Positions 1 through 6,198 of a stretch of DNA of 7,599 bases are shown here, one piece after another. The first letter of the stretch is position 1, and each line of letters starts with the position of its first letter. The DNA comes from an uncultured Ruminococcus sp. (GTDB taxonomy: Bacteria > Bacillota > Clostridia > Oscillospirales > CAG-272). Location: NCBI GenBank assembly GCA_902797495.1, contig CADBTH010000215.1:1-7599 (forward strand). The letters run 5' to 3'. Made by a program: the position numbers and the translations under genes. A model generated the notes under the pieces. It was not told the origin of the DNA. It saw only the letters and a list, made by a program, of their open reading frames with translations, and searched no databases.

Positions 1-1541
1 ACGAGAACTTTCTTGTCGTAGCAGGAGAACATTTCGTCGACGTTATCCGGACGGCTGCGCTTAGTGAGAGCGCTGACGATCGGGACGATTATAAGTCCGC
101 CGATCATCGCGAACACGCCGGAGTAGAGGGAATTCTTGAATACGAATCCGAGAACGCCTCCGTCGAATACGAACACCTTCATGGAGACGAGAAGCTGAAC
201 GATCATTAGTCCCACGCCCCAGACGAAGGACACCCAGACCGCCGCTCTCGACGTCTTCTTGGAGTAAAGCCCGTACAGGAAAGGCGCGAGGAATGCGCCT
301 GCGAGCGCGCCCCACGAAACGCCCATCATCTGCGCGATGAACACGAAGTCTTTCCATACGGAATCCTTCAGTATCGCGATCAGCGCGGAGAGAGCGATGA
401 AGAAGACGATGAACAGTCTCATAACTCTCAGCTTCTTCTTTTCGTCGAATTTTTTCTTAGCCGCCGGCGCGATAACGTCGAGCGTCAGAGTCGAAGACGA
501 CGTCAGGACGAGAGACGAGAGGGTGGACATGGAAGCCGCGAGGACGAGAACTATCACTATCGCGATTATTACGGGAGAGAGCTTCGAGAGCATCGCCGGA
601 ACGACGCCGTCGTTTCCGACGGACGGAGCGCCCGCCTCGTTGGGCGTGACGAAGAGTCTGCCGAAGCCGCCGAGGAAGTAACAGCCTCCCGCGACGATGA
701 CCGCGAATACGGTCGATATGATCGTTCCTTTTCTTATCGCCGACTCGTTCTTGATCGCGTAGAACTTTCCGACCATCTGAGGAAGTCCCCACGTGCCGAG
801 AGAGGTCAGCATCACGACGAAGAACAGGAACTCAACGTTCGGCCCGAAGAACGACGTGAACTGAAATCCTCCGTTCTCCGACGTTGCGAGAGCGGTCATT
901 GAGCCCTGAAGTCCTCCGTTGACCTTGAGGACCGCGATCACGACGGCGGAAATGCCGATGAGCATGATGATGCCCTGTATGAAGTCGTTGATGGCAGTCG
1001 CCATATAACCGCCGAGGATAACGTAAATGCCGGTGAGGACTGCCATTACGAGGATGCATACCCAGTAAGGCACTTTGAAAGCAATGTTGAAAAGGCTTGA
1101 GAGCCCGTTGTAGAGAGACGCCGTATACGGGATGAGGAAAATAAAGACGATGACGGACGCTACGATCTTGAGCGATTTTGCGCCGTATCTCTTCTCAAAG
1201 AAGTCGGGCATCGTCTTCGAGTCGAGGTGCTGAGTCATGACTCTCGTCCTTCTTCCGAGGACGACCCACGCGAGGAGCGATCCTATAAAGGCGTTTCCGA
1301 GTCCGATCCAAGTTGAAGCCACGCCGAAGTTCCATCCGAACTGTCCGGCGTATCCGACGAAGATAACAGCGGAGAAGTAAGACGTTCCGAAGGCGAACGC
1401 GGTGAGCCACGGGCCGACCGATCTGCCTCCGAGTACGAAGCCGTCGACATTGGTCGCGTGACGCTTCGAGTAGATCCCGACTCCGATCATGATCGCGAAA
1501 AAGACCACTATCAGAGCTCCGGTAAGGATTTGCGCTGTCAT
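1..1541 (-). CDS. Sodium:solute symporter (SSS family), 3' end cut by window
   Basis: A cation-coupled membrane symporter of the SSS/SSF family (PutP, PanF and relatives); about 513 residues are visible and the frame is still open at base 1, so the C-terminus is missing. Visible features: an N-terminal membrane segment (residues 5-23), a GGR..GPW entry to the second segment (38-45), GTSYFSAVIFVGYAG (52-66), the family signature GGYMATAINDFIQG (177-190), and ASMSTLSS (336-343). The last aligns with the PutP segment holding the Na+ ligands Ser340 and Thr341, so sodium coupling is likely. At least ten hydrophobic stretches follow one another to about residue 492, then a basic cytoplasmic tail. 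The ATG at 1541 is preceded by AAAGGAGAT, which overlaps the TGA of the upstream ligase, with 14 bases between stop and start. The two genes are therefore co-transcribed and probably translationally coupled. Substrate unknown; a carboxylate used by the adjacent ligase is inferred from context only. Confidence 0.93.
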   Translation of the reverse strand, partial: MTAQILTGALIVVFFAIMIGVGIYSKRHATNVDGFVLGGRSVGPWLTAFAFGTSYFSAVIFVGYAGQFGWNFGVASTWIGLGNAFIGSLLAWVVLGRRTRVMTQHLDSKTMPDFFEKRYGAKSLKIVASVIVFIFLIPYTASLYNGLSSLFNIAFKVPYWVCILVMAVLTGIYVILGGYMATAINDFIQGIIMLIGISAVVIAVLKVNGGLQGSMTALATSENGGFQFTSFFGPNVEFLFFVVMLTSLGTWGLPQMVGKFYAIKNESAIRKGTIISTVFAVIVAGGCYFLGGFGRLFVTPNEAGAPSVGNDGVVPAMLSKLSPVIIAIVIVLVLAASMSTLSSLVLTSSSTLTLDVIAPAAKKKFDEKKKLRVMRLFIVFFIALSALIAILKDSVWKDFVFIAQMMGVSWGALAGAFLAPFLYGLYSKKTSRAAVWVSFVWGVGLMIVQLLVSMKVFVFDGGVLGFVFKNSLYSGVFAMIGGLIIVPIVSALTKRSRPDNVDEMFSCYDKKVL

Positions 1542-1555
1542 TTTTATATCTCCTT

Positions 1556-3199
1556 TCAACCCATGGTCTGCACTTCTACTAGTCTTCCCTTGCAGTAGAT
1601 CTCGCGGAGCTTCGGCTTCTCGATCTTACCCGTCGGGTTTCTCGGGACGTCCGCGAAGATTATTTTGCGCGGTCTCTTGTATTTTGGCAGAGCAAGGCAG
1701 AATTCGTATATTTCATCTTCGGAGGACTCCGCGCCCTCCTTGAGTTCGATTATCGCCGCGGCGATCTCTCCGAGCCTCTTGTCGGGAAGACCGATGACCG
1801 CAACGTCCTTGATCTTGTCATTTGAGCGGAGGAAATCCTCTATCTGTACCGGATAAAGATTTTCACCTCCGGTGATGATAACGTCTTTTTTGCGGTCGAC
1901 GAGGTAGATGAATCCGTCCTCGTCCTCCTTCGCCATGTCGCCCGTGAGGAGCCAGTCGCCGCGCTTGACCTCCGCGGTCGCCTCCGGATTCTTATAGTAG
2001 CACTTCATGACGCCGCGCCCCTTGACCGCGAGTTCTCCGACCTCGCCGCGCGCGACGGGCTTTCCGTTCTCGTCGATGATCTTCGTCTCCCAGAGGTAGC
2101 CCGCCTTGCCGATAGCGCCGACCTTGTCGATGTTCTCGACTCCGAGATGTACGCAGCCGGGGCCGATCGATTCGGAAAGTCCGTAGTTAGTGTCGTAGTC
2201 GTGGCTCGGGAACACGCTCTTCCATCTTCTGATAAGAGACGGCGGAACGGGCTGCGCGCCGACGTGCATCAGTCTCCACTGAGACAGTCTGTAGTCCTCG
2301 AGCTTCAGTTCGCCTCTCTCGAGCGTATCGAGGATGTCCTGCACCCACGGCACGAGGAGCCAAACGATCGTCGCCTTCTCTTCCGACACGGTCTGAAGCA
2401 CCCACTCGGGCTTCACTCCGCGGAGCAGCACCGCTTTTCCGCCTGTGAGGAGCGAGCCGAACCAGTGCATCTTTGCTCCGGTGTGATAGAGCGGCGGAAT
2501 GCAGAGGAATACGTCGTCCTTCGTCTGCGAGTGGTGTTTCTGCTCTGTGAGACATGACGCGACGAGCGCGTCGTGGCGGTGGAGTATCGCTTTCGGAAAT
2601 CCGGTAGTGCCGGACGAGAAATATATGACCGCGTCGTCGTCGTCCTTTATCTCAACGGGAGGGACCATTGACGAACAGTAGTAAGTCATTTCGTCATAGT
2701 TGTCAGCGTAGGATGGAGTCTCGTCGTCTTTTCCTACGAAGAAAAAGTCGTCGATCTCGCCGAGCTCTCCCTTGACCGCGTTGATGCGGTCGATGAACTC
2801 GGGACCGAAAACGAGCATCCTCGAATCGGACAGATCGAGGCAGTACTTTATCTCCTCCGAAGAATAGCGGTAGTTCATCGGGACCGCTATCGCGCCCGTC
2901 TTCAGCACTCCGAAATAGATCGGGAGCCACTCGAGGCAGTTCATCAGAAGGATGGCGACCTTGTCGCCGCGCTTGATGCCGCGCGTGAAGAGAAGATTAG
3001 CAAAGCGGTTTGCCTTGACGTCGAATTCTTTCCACGTGATCTCGCGGCGATACTTGTCCGCCTCCGAGTTCGTGTCGATCAGATTGTACTCCCGCCACGT
3101 GACGTGCTTCGCGGGCTGATTGGCCGGGTTGATCTCGACGAGCGCCGTGTCGAGCGGATAGATCTTTGCGTTTCTTTCGAGGAAGTCGGTAATAGGCAT
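1556..3199 (-). CDS. Acyl-CoA synthetase / AMP-dependent carboxylic acid:CoA ligase
   Basis: An adenylate-forming enzyme that activates a carboxylic acid with ATP to an acyl-AMP and then transfers it to CoA; cytoplasmic, 547 residues, full length for the family. Core motifs in order: P-loop SSGTTGFPK (195-203), NYGLSES (338-344), TGD (419-421), hinge and following loop DRKKDVIITGGENLYP (435-450), and the C-terminal PTGKIEK (522-528), whose Lys525 is the expected adenylation lysine. All key residues are intact. The N-terminus carries two similar TW(R/K)E(Y/F) segments (34-38 and 55-59), where most ligases have one. The ATG at 3199 is preceded by AGAAAGGGA about 7 bases upstream. It lies 33 bases after the T-box terminator and 14 bases before a sodium symporter gene, so it is the first gene of a T-box controlled operon. 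The substrate cannot be read from sequence; medium-chain, aryl or branched acids are all possible. Confidence 0.93.
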   Translation of the reverse strand: MPITDFLERNAKIYPLDTALVEINPANQPAKHVTWREYNLIDTNSEADKYRREITWKEFDVKANRFANLLFTRGIKRGDKVAILLMNCLEWLPIYFGVLKTGAIAVPMNYRYSSEEIKYCLDLSDSRMLVFGPEFIDRINAVKGELGEIDDFFFVGKDDETPSYADNYDEMTYYCSSMVPPVEIKDDDDAVIYFSSGTTGFPKAILHRHDALVASCLTEQKHHSQTKDDVFLCIPPLYHTGAKMHWFGSLLTGGKAVLLRGVKPEWVLQTVSEEKATIVWLLVPWVQDILDTLERGELKLEDYRLSQWRLMHVGAQPVPPSLIRRWKSVFPSHDYDTNYGLSESIGPGCVHLGVENIDKVGAIGKAGYLWETKIIDENGKPVARGEVGELAVKGRGVMKCYYKNPEATAEVKRGDWLLTGDMAKEDEDGFIYLVDRKKDVIITGGENLYPVQIEDFLRSNDKIKDVAVIGLPDKRLGEIAAAIIELKEGAESSEDEIYEFCLALPKYKRPRKIIFADVPRNPTGKIEKPKLREIYCKGRLVEVQTMG

Positions 3200-3232
3200 T
3201 TCAAAATCCCTTTCTGTTTAGTCCGGAGAATC

Positions 3233-3265
3233 AAAAAACCCTCCGTACTTGATCTGTACAGAGGG
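3233..3265 (-). terminator. Intrinsic terminator of the T-box leader
   Basis: On the minus strand CCCTCTGTAC pairs with GTACGGAGGG (10 bp, one U-G wobble) around the loop AGATCAA and is followed by six T. Its 5' arm shares the CCTC that the antiterminator needs for pairing with GAGG of the T-box, so the two structures exclude each other. It lies 33 bases before the ligase start. Confidence 0.95.
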
Positions 3266-3496
3266 CGATCGGTCGGTCGCGGTACCACCTCAGTTCACGA
3301 AGTCCTCACGGACTCCGCCTCATCAGGCACTGTCATGCCTTCCCTATTATACGGCAGGTGACCGTCGCGGTTTTGGCGAATAGCTTTTGCCGCGCAGCTC
3401 GCGGAATGTATTCGCAAATCAAGGCTCTCCGTCTTGCACCCTCCGACGGCTCTCTTCGCAGTTGCTTGAGATGCTACTTGTTTCCGGTCATCGCTT
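3233..3496 (-). promoter_or_regulatory. T-box riboswitch leader, probable tyrosine (UAC) specifier
   Basis: A tRNA-sensing leader that allows transcription of the downstream operon when the cognate tRNA is uncharged. Read on the minus strand: stem I starts with AGCGATGA (3488-3495). The specifier loop has AAGTA on its 5' side (3475-3479) and GAA-TAC-A on its 3' side, closed by GGAA/TTCC pairing. The distal stem CCGTC/GACGG closes the loop GGAGGGTGCAA (3434-3444). Two intermediate hairpins follow (GGCA..TGCC and AGTCC..GGACT). The T-box core GAGGTGGTACCGCG is at 3278-3291. The antiterminator can form from GAGG with CCTC and GCGA with TCGC, competing with the terminator at 3239-3265. The specifier triplet is at 3408-3410. 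Reading it as UAC follows the usual GAA-codon-A layout; ACA (Thr) is the alternative in a shifted register. The T-box identity is firm, the amino acid assignment less so. Confidence 0.95.
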
Positions 3497-3517
3497 TATA
3501 ATATTTATTATAGACAA

Positions 3518-3546
3518 AGTATATCACACGCACAAACCTTTGTCAA
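3518..3546 (-). promoter_or_regulatory. Sigma-A type promoter of the T-box operon
   Basis: TTGACA (3541-3546) and TATACT (3518-3523) are separated by 17 bases, placing the start about 20 bases before stem I. A second -10-like TATAAT lies at 3507-3512 and has a TTGTGC 17 bases upstream; it could be an alternative start. The perfect -35 makes the first pair the better call. Confidence 0.8.
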
Positions 3547-3626
3547 GCGAAAAAATCAATTTCTTCAAATAATTAATAATTAAAAAGCGATTAATGCCGT
3601 TAATAGGCAAAAACCGCTTGATGATA

Positions 3627-3653
3627 GAAAAAACGCGCTTAGCGCGTTTTTTC
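3627..3653. terminator. Bidirectional terminator-like hairpin
   Basis: GAAAAAACGCGC pairs with GCGCGTTTTTTC (12 bp) around the loop TTA. The run of A on one side and T on the other lets it act as an intrinsic terminator on either strand. It separates the T-box operon promoter from the hairpin array. The AT-rich stretch before it (3547-3626) holds no convincing gene, only a weak imperfect stem (AAGCG..CGCTT, 3585-3619). Confidence 0.65.
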
Positions 3654-3654
3654 A

Positions 3655-3839
3655 ATGATATCCGTTCCTTCGGCAACGGATGATATACCTTCGGTATGAT
3701 ATCCGCTTTGCGGATGATATACGCCTGCGGGCGTAAAAAGGAGGGAACGGATATTATATCATACAAGGAACGAAGTGAAGTGTATATCATGCTGTGCGTC
3801 AGCACGGTATATCATACGCGGCAGCGCCGCGTATATCAT
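3655..3839. repeat. Mirror-symmetric array of small hairpins punctuated by ATGATAT/ATATCAT
   Basis: Eight heptamers punctuate this stretch. Four are ATGATAT (3655, 3680, 3696, 3714) and four are the reverse complement ATATCAT (3756, 3784, 3809, 3833). Between them sit short stem-loops: TCCGTT..AACGGA, ATACC-TTC-GGTAT, ATCCGC-TTT-GCGGAT, ACGCC-TGCG-GGCGT, then after the switch in orientation TGCTG..CAGCA and the 9-bp ATACGCGGC-AGC-GCCGCGTAT. An 11-bp inverted repeat (3658-3668 with 3744-3754) encloses the first group. The stems differ in sequence while the heptamers are constant, so this is neither a CRISPR nor a simple tandem repeat. From general familiarity, similar hairpin runs occur in Clostridia beside four-helix-bundle protein genes; its function is unknown. 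Confidence 0.85.
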
Positions 3840-3867
3840 TGACAATTATCTTCATTACAGTTATAAT
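3839..3867 (+). promoter_or_regulatory. Perfect consensus sigma-A promoter for the four-helix/HNH genes
   Basis: TTGACA (3839-3844) and TATAAT (3862-3867) are both perfect and lie exactly 17 bases apart, 22 bases before the start codon of the four-helix gene. The -35 box begins on the last base of the final ATATCAT heptamer, so the promoter abuts the hairpin array. Such a full match is rare among native promoters. Confidence 0.88.
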
Positions 3868-3889
3868 ATCTTTTGAGGTGATAGAAAAT

Positions 3890-4249
3890 ATGGAAGAAAA
3901 CAAACTTGTCGAACTTTCCTTTGAGTTTGCAAAATTGATTGTAAATCTTGTTGATAATTTTAATGCTCCGAAGAGTTCTTATATGATAAATCAATTGGCA
4001 AGAACAGGAACCTCCATCGGGGCAAACATCCACGAAGCACAATATGCTCACAGCAAAGCGGACTTTACTGCAAAACTCGAAATCGCTCTGAAAGAAGCGA
4101 ATGAAACGAGCTATTGTCTACAATTGATGTTTGAAACCGGAAGGCTTGAAGAAACCGATTTCAAGAGAGCGGAAAAACTTTGCGGAAATATCCGCAGATT
4201 GCTGATCGCCTCCTGTCGCACCGTCAAAAGCAAAATGGAAAACAAATAA
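3890..4249 (+). CDS. Four-helix-bundle protein (S23 / Avd-like)
   Basis: A 119-residue helical protein of the family that includes the 23S rRNA intervening-sequence protein S23 and is structurally related to Avd of diversity-generating retroelements. The hallmark is QLARTGTSIGANIHEA (35-50), followed by SKADFTAKLEIALKEANET (55-73), which match the family pattern of R.GTSIGAN..EA and a following K..IALKEA.E helix. Length is typical. No enzymatic residues are expected; family members are thought to bind nucleic acid or partner proteins, and the role of stand-alone copies is unknown. The ATG at 3890 is chosen because GAGGTGAT lies 9 bases upstream; the frame is open back to an ATG at 3794, but that lies inside the hairpin array without a ribosome site. 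It is followed after 15 bases by the HNH gene, so the two form an operon. There is no 23S rRNA here, so it is not a classical rRNA intervening sequence. Confidence 0.92.
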   Translation: MEENKLVELSFEFAKLIVNLVDNFNAPKSSYMINQLARTGTSIGANIHEAQYAHSKADFTAKLEIALKEANETSYCLQLMFETGRLEETDFKRAEKLCGNIRRLLIASCRTVKSKMENK

Positions 4250-4264
4250 TAAGGTGATAGCTTT

Positions 4265-5176
4265 ATGAAATATGAACTAAATGATTATCATAGAAATATA
4301 TCTGATGATGAATTGCTTGAGGATATTAAAAGAATAGCAAATATACTTGGAAAGAGTACGCTCACAAGTGCTGAGTATAAAAACAATGGCGGATTATATG
4401 GATGTACTACAATCGCTCGACGTTTTGGTGGATGGACAATAGCGTTAAAGAAGTGCAATTTAATTATATTAAACAGCCAAATAAACAACAAAGGCATTGA
4501 AGCAGAAGTCTTGTCATCCGATATTAGAAAAGTAGCAAGATTATTGAACAAAAAAACAATAACGTGTTCAGAGTATTCTCAAAACGGGAAGTATTCTGTT
4601 GACGTGTGTTTGCGCAAATTTGGTTCATGGAACAACGCATTAAATGCTGCAGGGCTAGTACCATTTGACCATCCGCTTGGCGGTGGAACAAAAAACAAAG
4701 TCAGCGAATACGCTTGTTTAGAAGAAATCGAACGATTATGGATTGAATTAGGCAGACAACCAACGACGACTGATATAAAAGACGGAAAAAGCAAATACTC
4801 TCTTCATACTTATGAACGTCGTTTGGGATCGTGGAGAAAAGCGCTTGAGTTTTTTGTTGATTATATGAATGGAGAAAAAGAAATAGAAGAGCCGGTTGGT
4901 CCGGAAAACGAGCAAAGCCAACCTGCTCAGGCAACAACGGACACAACTAGATTTATGCATAAAACAAAAAGAGACATTAATTTAAGAATGAGATTTTTTA
5001 TTCTTCAACGAGACAGCTTCAAATGCTGCATTTGCGGGCGGTCCCCTGCAACAACCCCGGGATTGGAATTGCAAGTCGATCACATTATTCCGTGGTCAAA
5101 AGGCGGAGAAACAGTCATTGATAATTTGCAAACTTTGTGTTCTGACTGTAATTTAGGAAAAAGCAATTTATTTTAG
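4265..5176 (+). CDS. HNH endonuclease with three homing-endonuclease-associated repeats
   Basis: A 303-residue protein with three copies of a roughly 50-residue repeat (about 14-65, 83-131 and 149-197). Each runs from a helix through a Y..G/S..T stretch to a closing R(R/K)(F/L)G(G/S)W..AL motif. These resemble the homing endonuclease associated repeat (HNH_repeat), thought to contact DNA. An acidic, Q/T-rich linker (about 203-228) leads to a C-terminal HNH domain: CCIC (254-257), VDHIIPW (271-277) with His273, DN at 286-287, and CSDCN (292-296). The Cys pairs probably bind structural zinc. The last catalytic position is Asn296, giving the common HNN form, so the domain is probably active. It ends seven residues after that Asn. 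The ATG at 4265 follows AAGGTGATAG, 15 bases after the four-helix gene. AT-rich codon use differs from the flanks. It could be a homing enzyme or a nuclease of a mobile or defence cassette; the target is unknown. Confidence 0.9.
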   Translation: MKYELNDYHRNISDDELLEDIKRIANILGKSTLTSAEYKNNGGLYGCTTIARRFGGWTIALKKCNLIILNSQINNKGIEAEVLSSDIRKVARLLNKKTITCSEYSQNGKYSVDVCLRKFGSWNNALNAAGLVPFDHPLGGGTKNKVSEYACLEEIERLWIELGRQPTTTDIKDGKSKYSLHTYERRLGSWRKALEFFVDYMNGEKEIEEPVGPENEQSQPAQATTDTTRFMHKTKRDINLRMRFFILQRDSFKCCICGRSPATTPGLELQVDHIIPWSKGGETVIDNLQTLCSDCNLGKSNLF

Positions 5177-5236
5177 TCCGCGCGAATATTATCAATTGGA
5201 TTTTTCTTATATTATCTGAAACACACGGAGGTCGAT

Positions 5237-6196
5237 ATGTATCCCCTGTTACTTAAACCGATAATCAAGAACTATATATGGGGCGGAGAGCGGCTGATAA
5301 AGGACTTCGGCGTGGAGTCCGACGCGACGCCCGCCGCCGAGGCGTGGATGCTGACGTGCCGCGAGGACGACGTCAACACCGTTCTGAACGGAGAATACAA
5401 AGGGCGCCTCCTTTCGGACGTGCCAGGTGTCGACGCGGAAAACTTTCCGCTCCTTGTTAAGCTGATAGACGCCGAGAGCGACCTTTCCGTGCAGGTGCAT
5501 CCCGACGCCGCGTGCGCCGCGAAGTACCCCGGAGACAGCGAGAAGACCGAGATGTGGTATATCGTCGACTGCGCCGAGGGCGCGTCGCTCATCCACGGGT
5601 TCAACGAAGAGTTTGAAAGTGGGAGAATTGAAAAGAATTTAATCGGCAAAGAATATTTTTCGGAAATCGAACAAAAAATCAAAGAAGGAAAAATTACGGA
5701 AATCCTCAGGAGGACGGAAGTCCGTCCGAAGGATCTTTACTTCGTTGAACCCGGGACTGTCCACGCGATAGGACGCGGTATACTGCTCGCCGAAGTTCAG
5801 CAGAACTCCGACACGACTTACAGACTGTACGACTACGGTCGTCTCGGCCGCGACGGACGTCCGCGGGAGCTTCATATAGAGAAGGCGATCGACGCCGTAA
5901 CGACCGCGAAAAAAGGTCTTCACCCGTTCTCGGACGTCACGGAGCAACTGCCATACGGCAGCGTTCGCAGAGTCTCGTGCGACAAATTCGTCGCCGAGAT
6001 CGTCGAACTCGACGGAGATTTTTCGGATCTTTCGGAAAAGTTCTTCTCCGTCGTCGTCTTATCAGGTGACGGCGCGATAACGTGGGACGGTGGTACGCTC
6101 GCCGTTAAAAAAGGCGACAGCGTTTACGTCCCGGCGGGCGTCGCCGTTACGGTCCGCGGAAAGTGCTCATTGCTTATCAGCAGACCGGCCGGATGA
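5237..6196 (+). CDS. manA: Mannose-6-phosphate isomerase, type I
   Basis: Interconverts mannose 6-phosphate and fructose 6-phosphate, linking mannose use and GDP-mannose precursor supply to glycolysis; cytoplasmic zinc enzyme, 319 residues, the usual size for the short Bacillota form. Expected zinc ligands are all visible: Gln86 and His88 in LSVQVHPD (83-90), Glu105 in KTEMWY (103-108), and His176 in EPGTVHAIGRG (171-181). The family segment QQNSDTTYRLYDYGR (188-202) follows, and a C-terminal cupin-like beta domain closes the protein. The ATG at 5237 has GGAGGT five bases upstream. The 60 bases before it contain AT-rich sequence but no promoter with a credible -35, so it may be partly read from the HNH operon or use a weak promoter. 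Residues 125-155 are encoded by an AT-rich patch with different codon choice. Its transcript has no terminator until 6337, beyond the convergent small gene. Confidence 0.95.
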   Translation: MYPLLLKPIIKNYIWGGERLIKDFGVESDATPAAEAWMLTCREDDVNTVLNGEYKGRLLSDVPGVDAENFPLLVKLIDAESDLSVQVHPDAACAAKYPGDSEKTEMWYIVDCAEGASLIHGFNEEFESGRIEKNLIGKEYFSEIEQKIKEGKITEILRRTEVRPKDLYFVEPGTVHAIGRGILLAEVQQNSDTTYRLYDYGRLGRDGRPRELHIEKAIDAVTTAKKGLHPFSDVTEQLPYGSVRRVSCDKFVAEIVELDGDFSDLSEKFFSVVVLSGDGAITWDGGTLAVKKGDSVYVPAGVAVTVRGKCSLLISRPAG

Positions 6197-6198
6197 CG

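Larger units (their letters stand above)
3627..5176 (+). mobile_element. Putative acquired AT-rich cassette (hairpin array, four-helix protein, HNH nuclease)
   Basis: The block from about 3550 to 5176 is plainly AT-rich, using AAA, GAA, TTA, AAT and ATT codons, whereas both flanks prefer AAG, GAG, CTC and GCG. It joins a repeat array, a gene of the S23/Avd four-helix family and a homing-type HNH nuclease, all classes linked to selfish or mobile DNA. I found no clear terminal inverted repeats or target duplication; only a 7-base ATCAATT occurs near both ends, which is not significant. The boundaries are approximate and mobility is inference. Confidence 0.4.

Noticed and set aside
2147..2557. 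Plus-strand and alternate minus-strand frames inside the ligase
   Set aside because: Arg/His-rich shadows of the strongly supported ligase reading frame.
3407..3409. Threonine (ACA) specifier in the T-box
   Set aside because: It would leave the T of GAAT unpaired before the codon and remove the usual A after it; the TAC register matches the standard GAA-codon-A layout. Not excluded without modelling.
3655..3839. CRISPR array
   Set aside because: The constant unit is only 7 bases, spacing varies from 16 to 42 bases, the orientation flips midway, and the spacers are themselves palindromes.
3794..3889. Upstream ATG extension of the four-helix protein
   Set aside because: It lies inside the hairpin array, has no ribosome site, and the translated extension has no family similarity; the ATG at 3890 has an excellent ribosome site.
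3890..4249. 23S rRNA intervening sequence
   Set aside because: The encoded protein is of the S23 family, but no rRNA sequence flanks it; it lies between two protein-coding operons.
5187..5215. Promoter for manA
   Set aside because: TATTAT at 5210-5215 could be a -10, but nothing near 17 bases upstream resembles TTGACA; TTGGAT at 5196-5201 is only 8 bases away.
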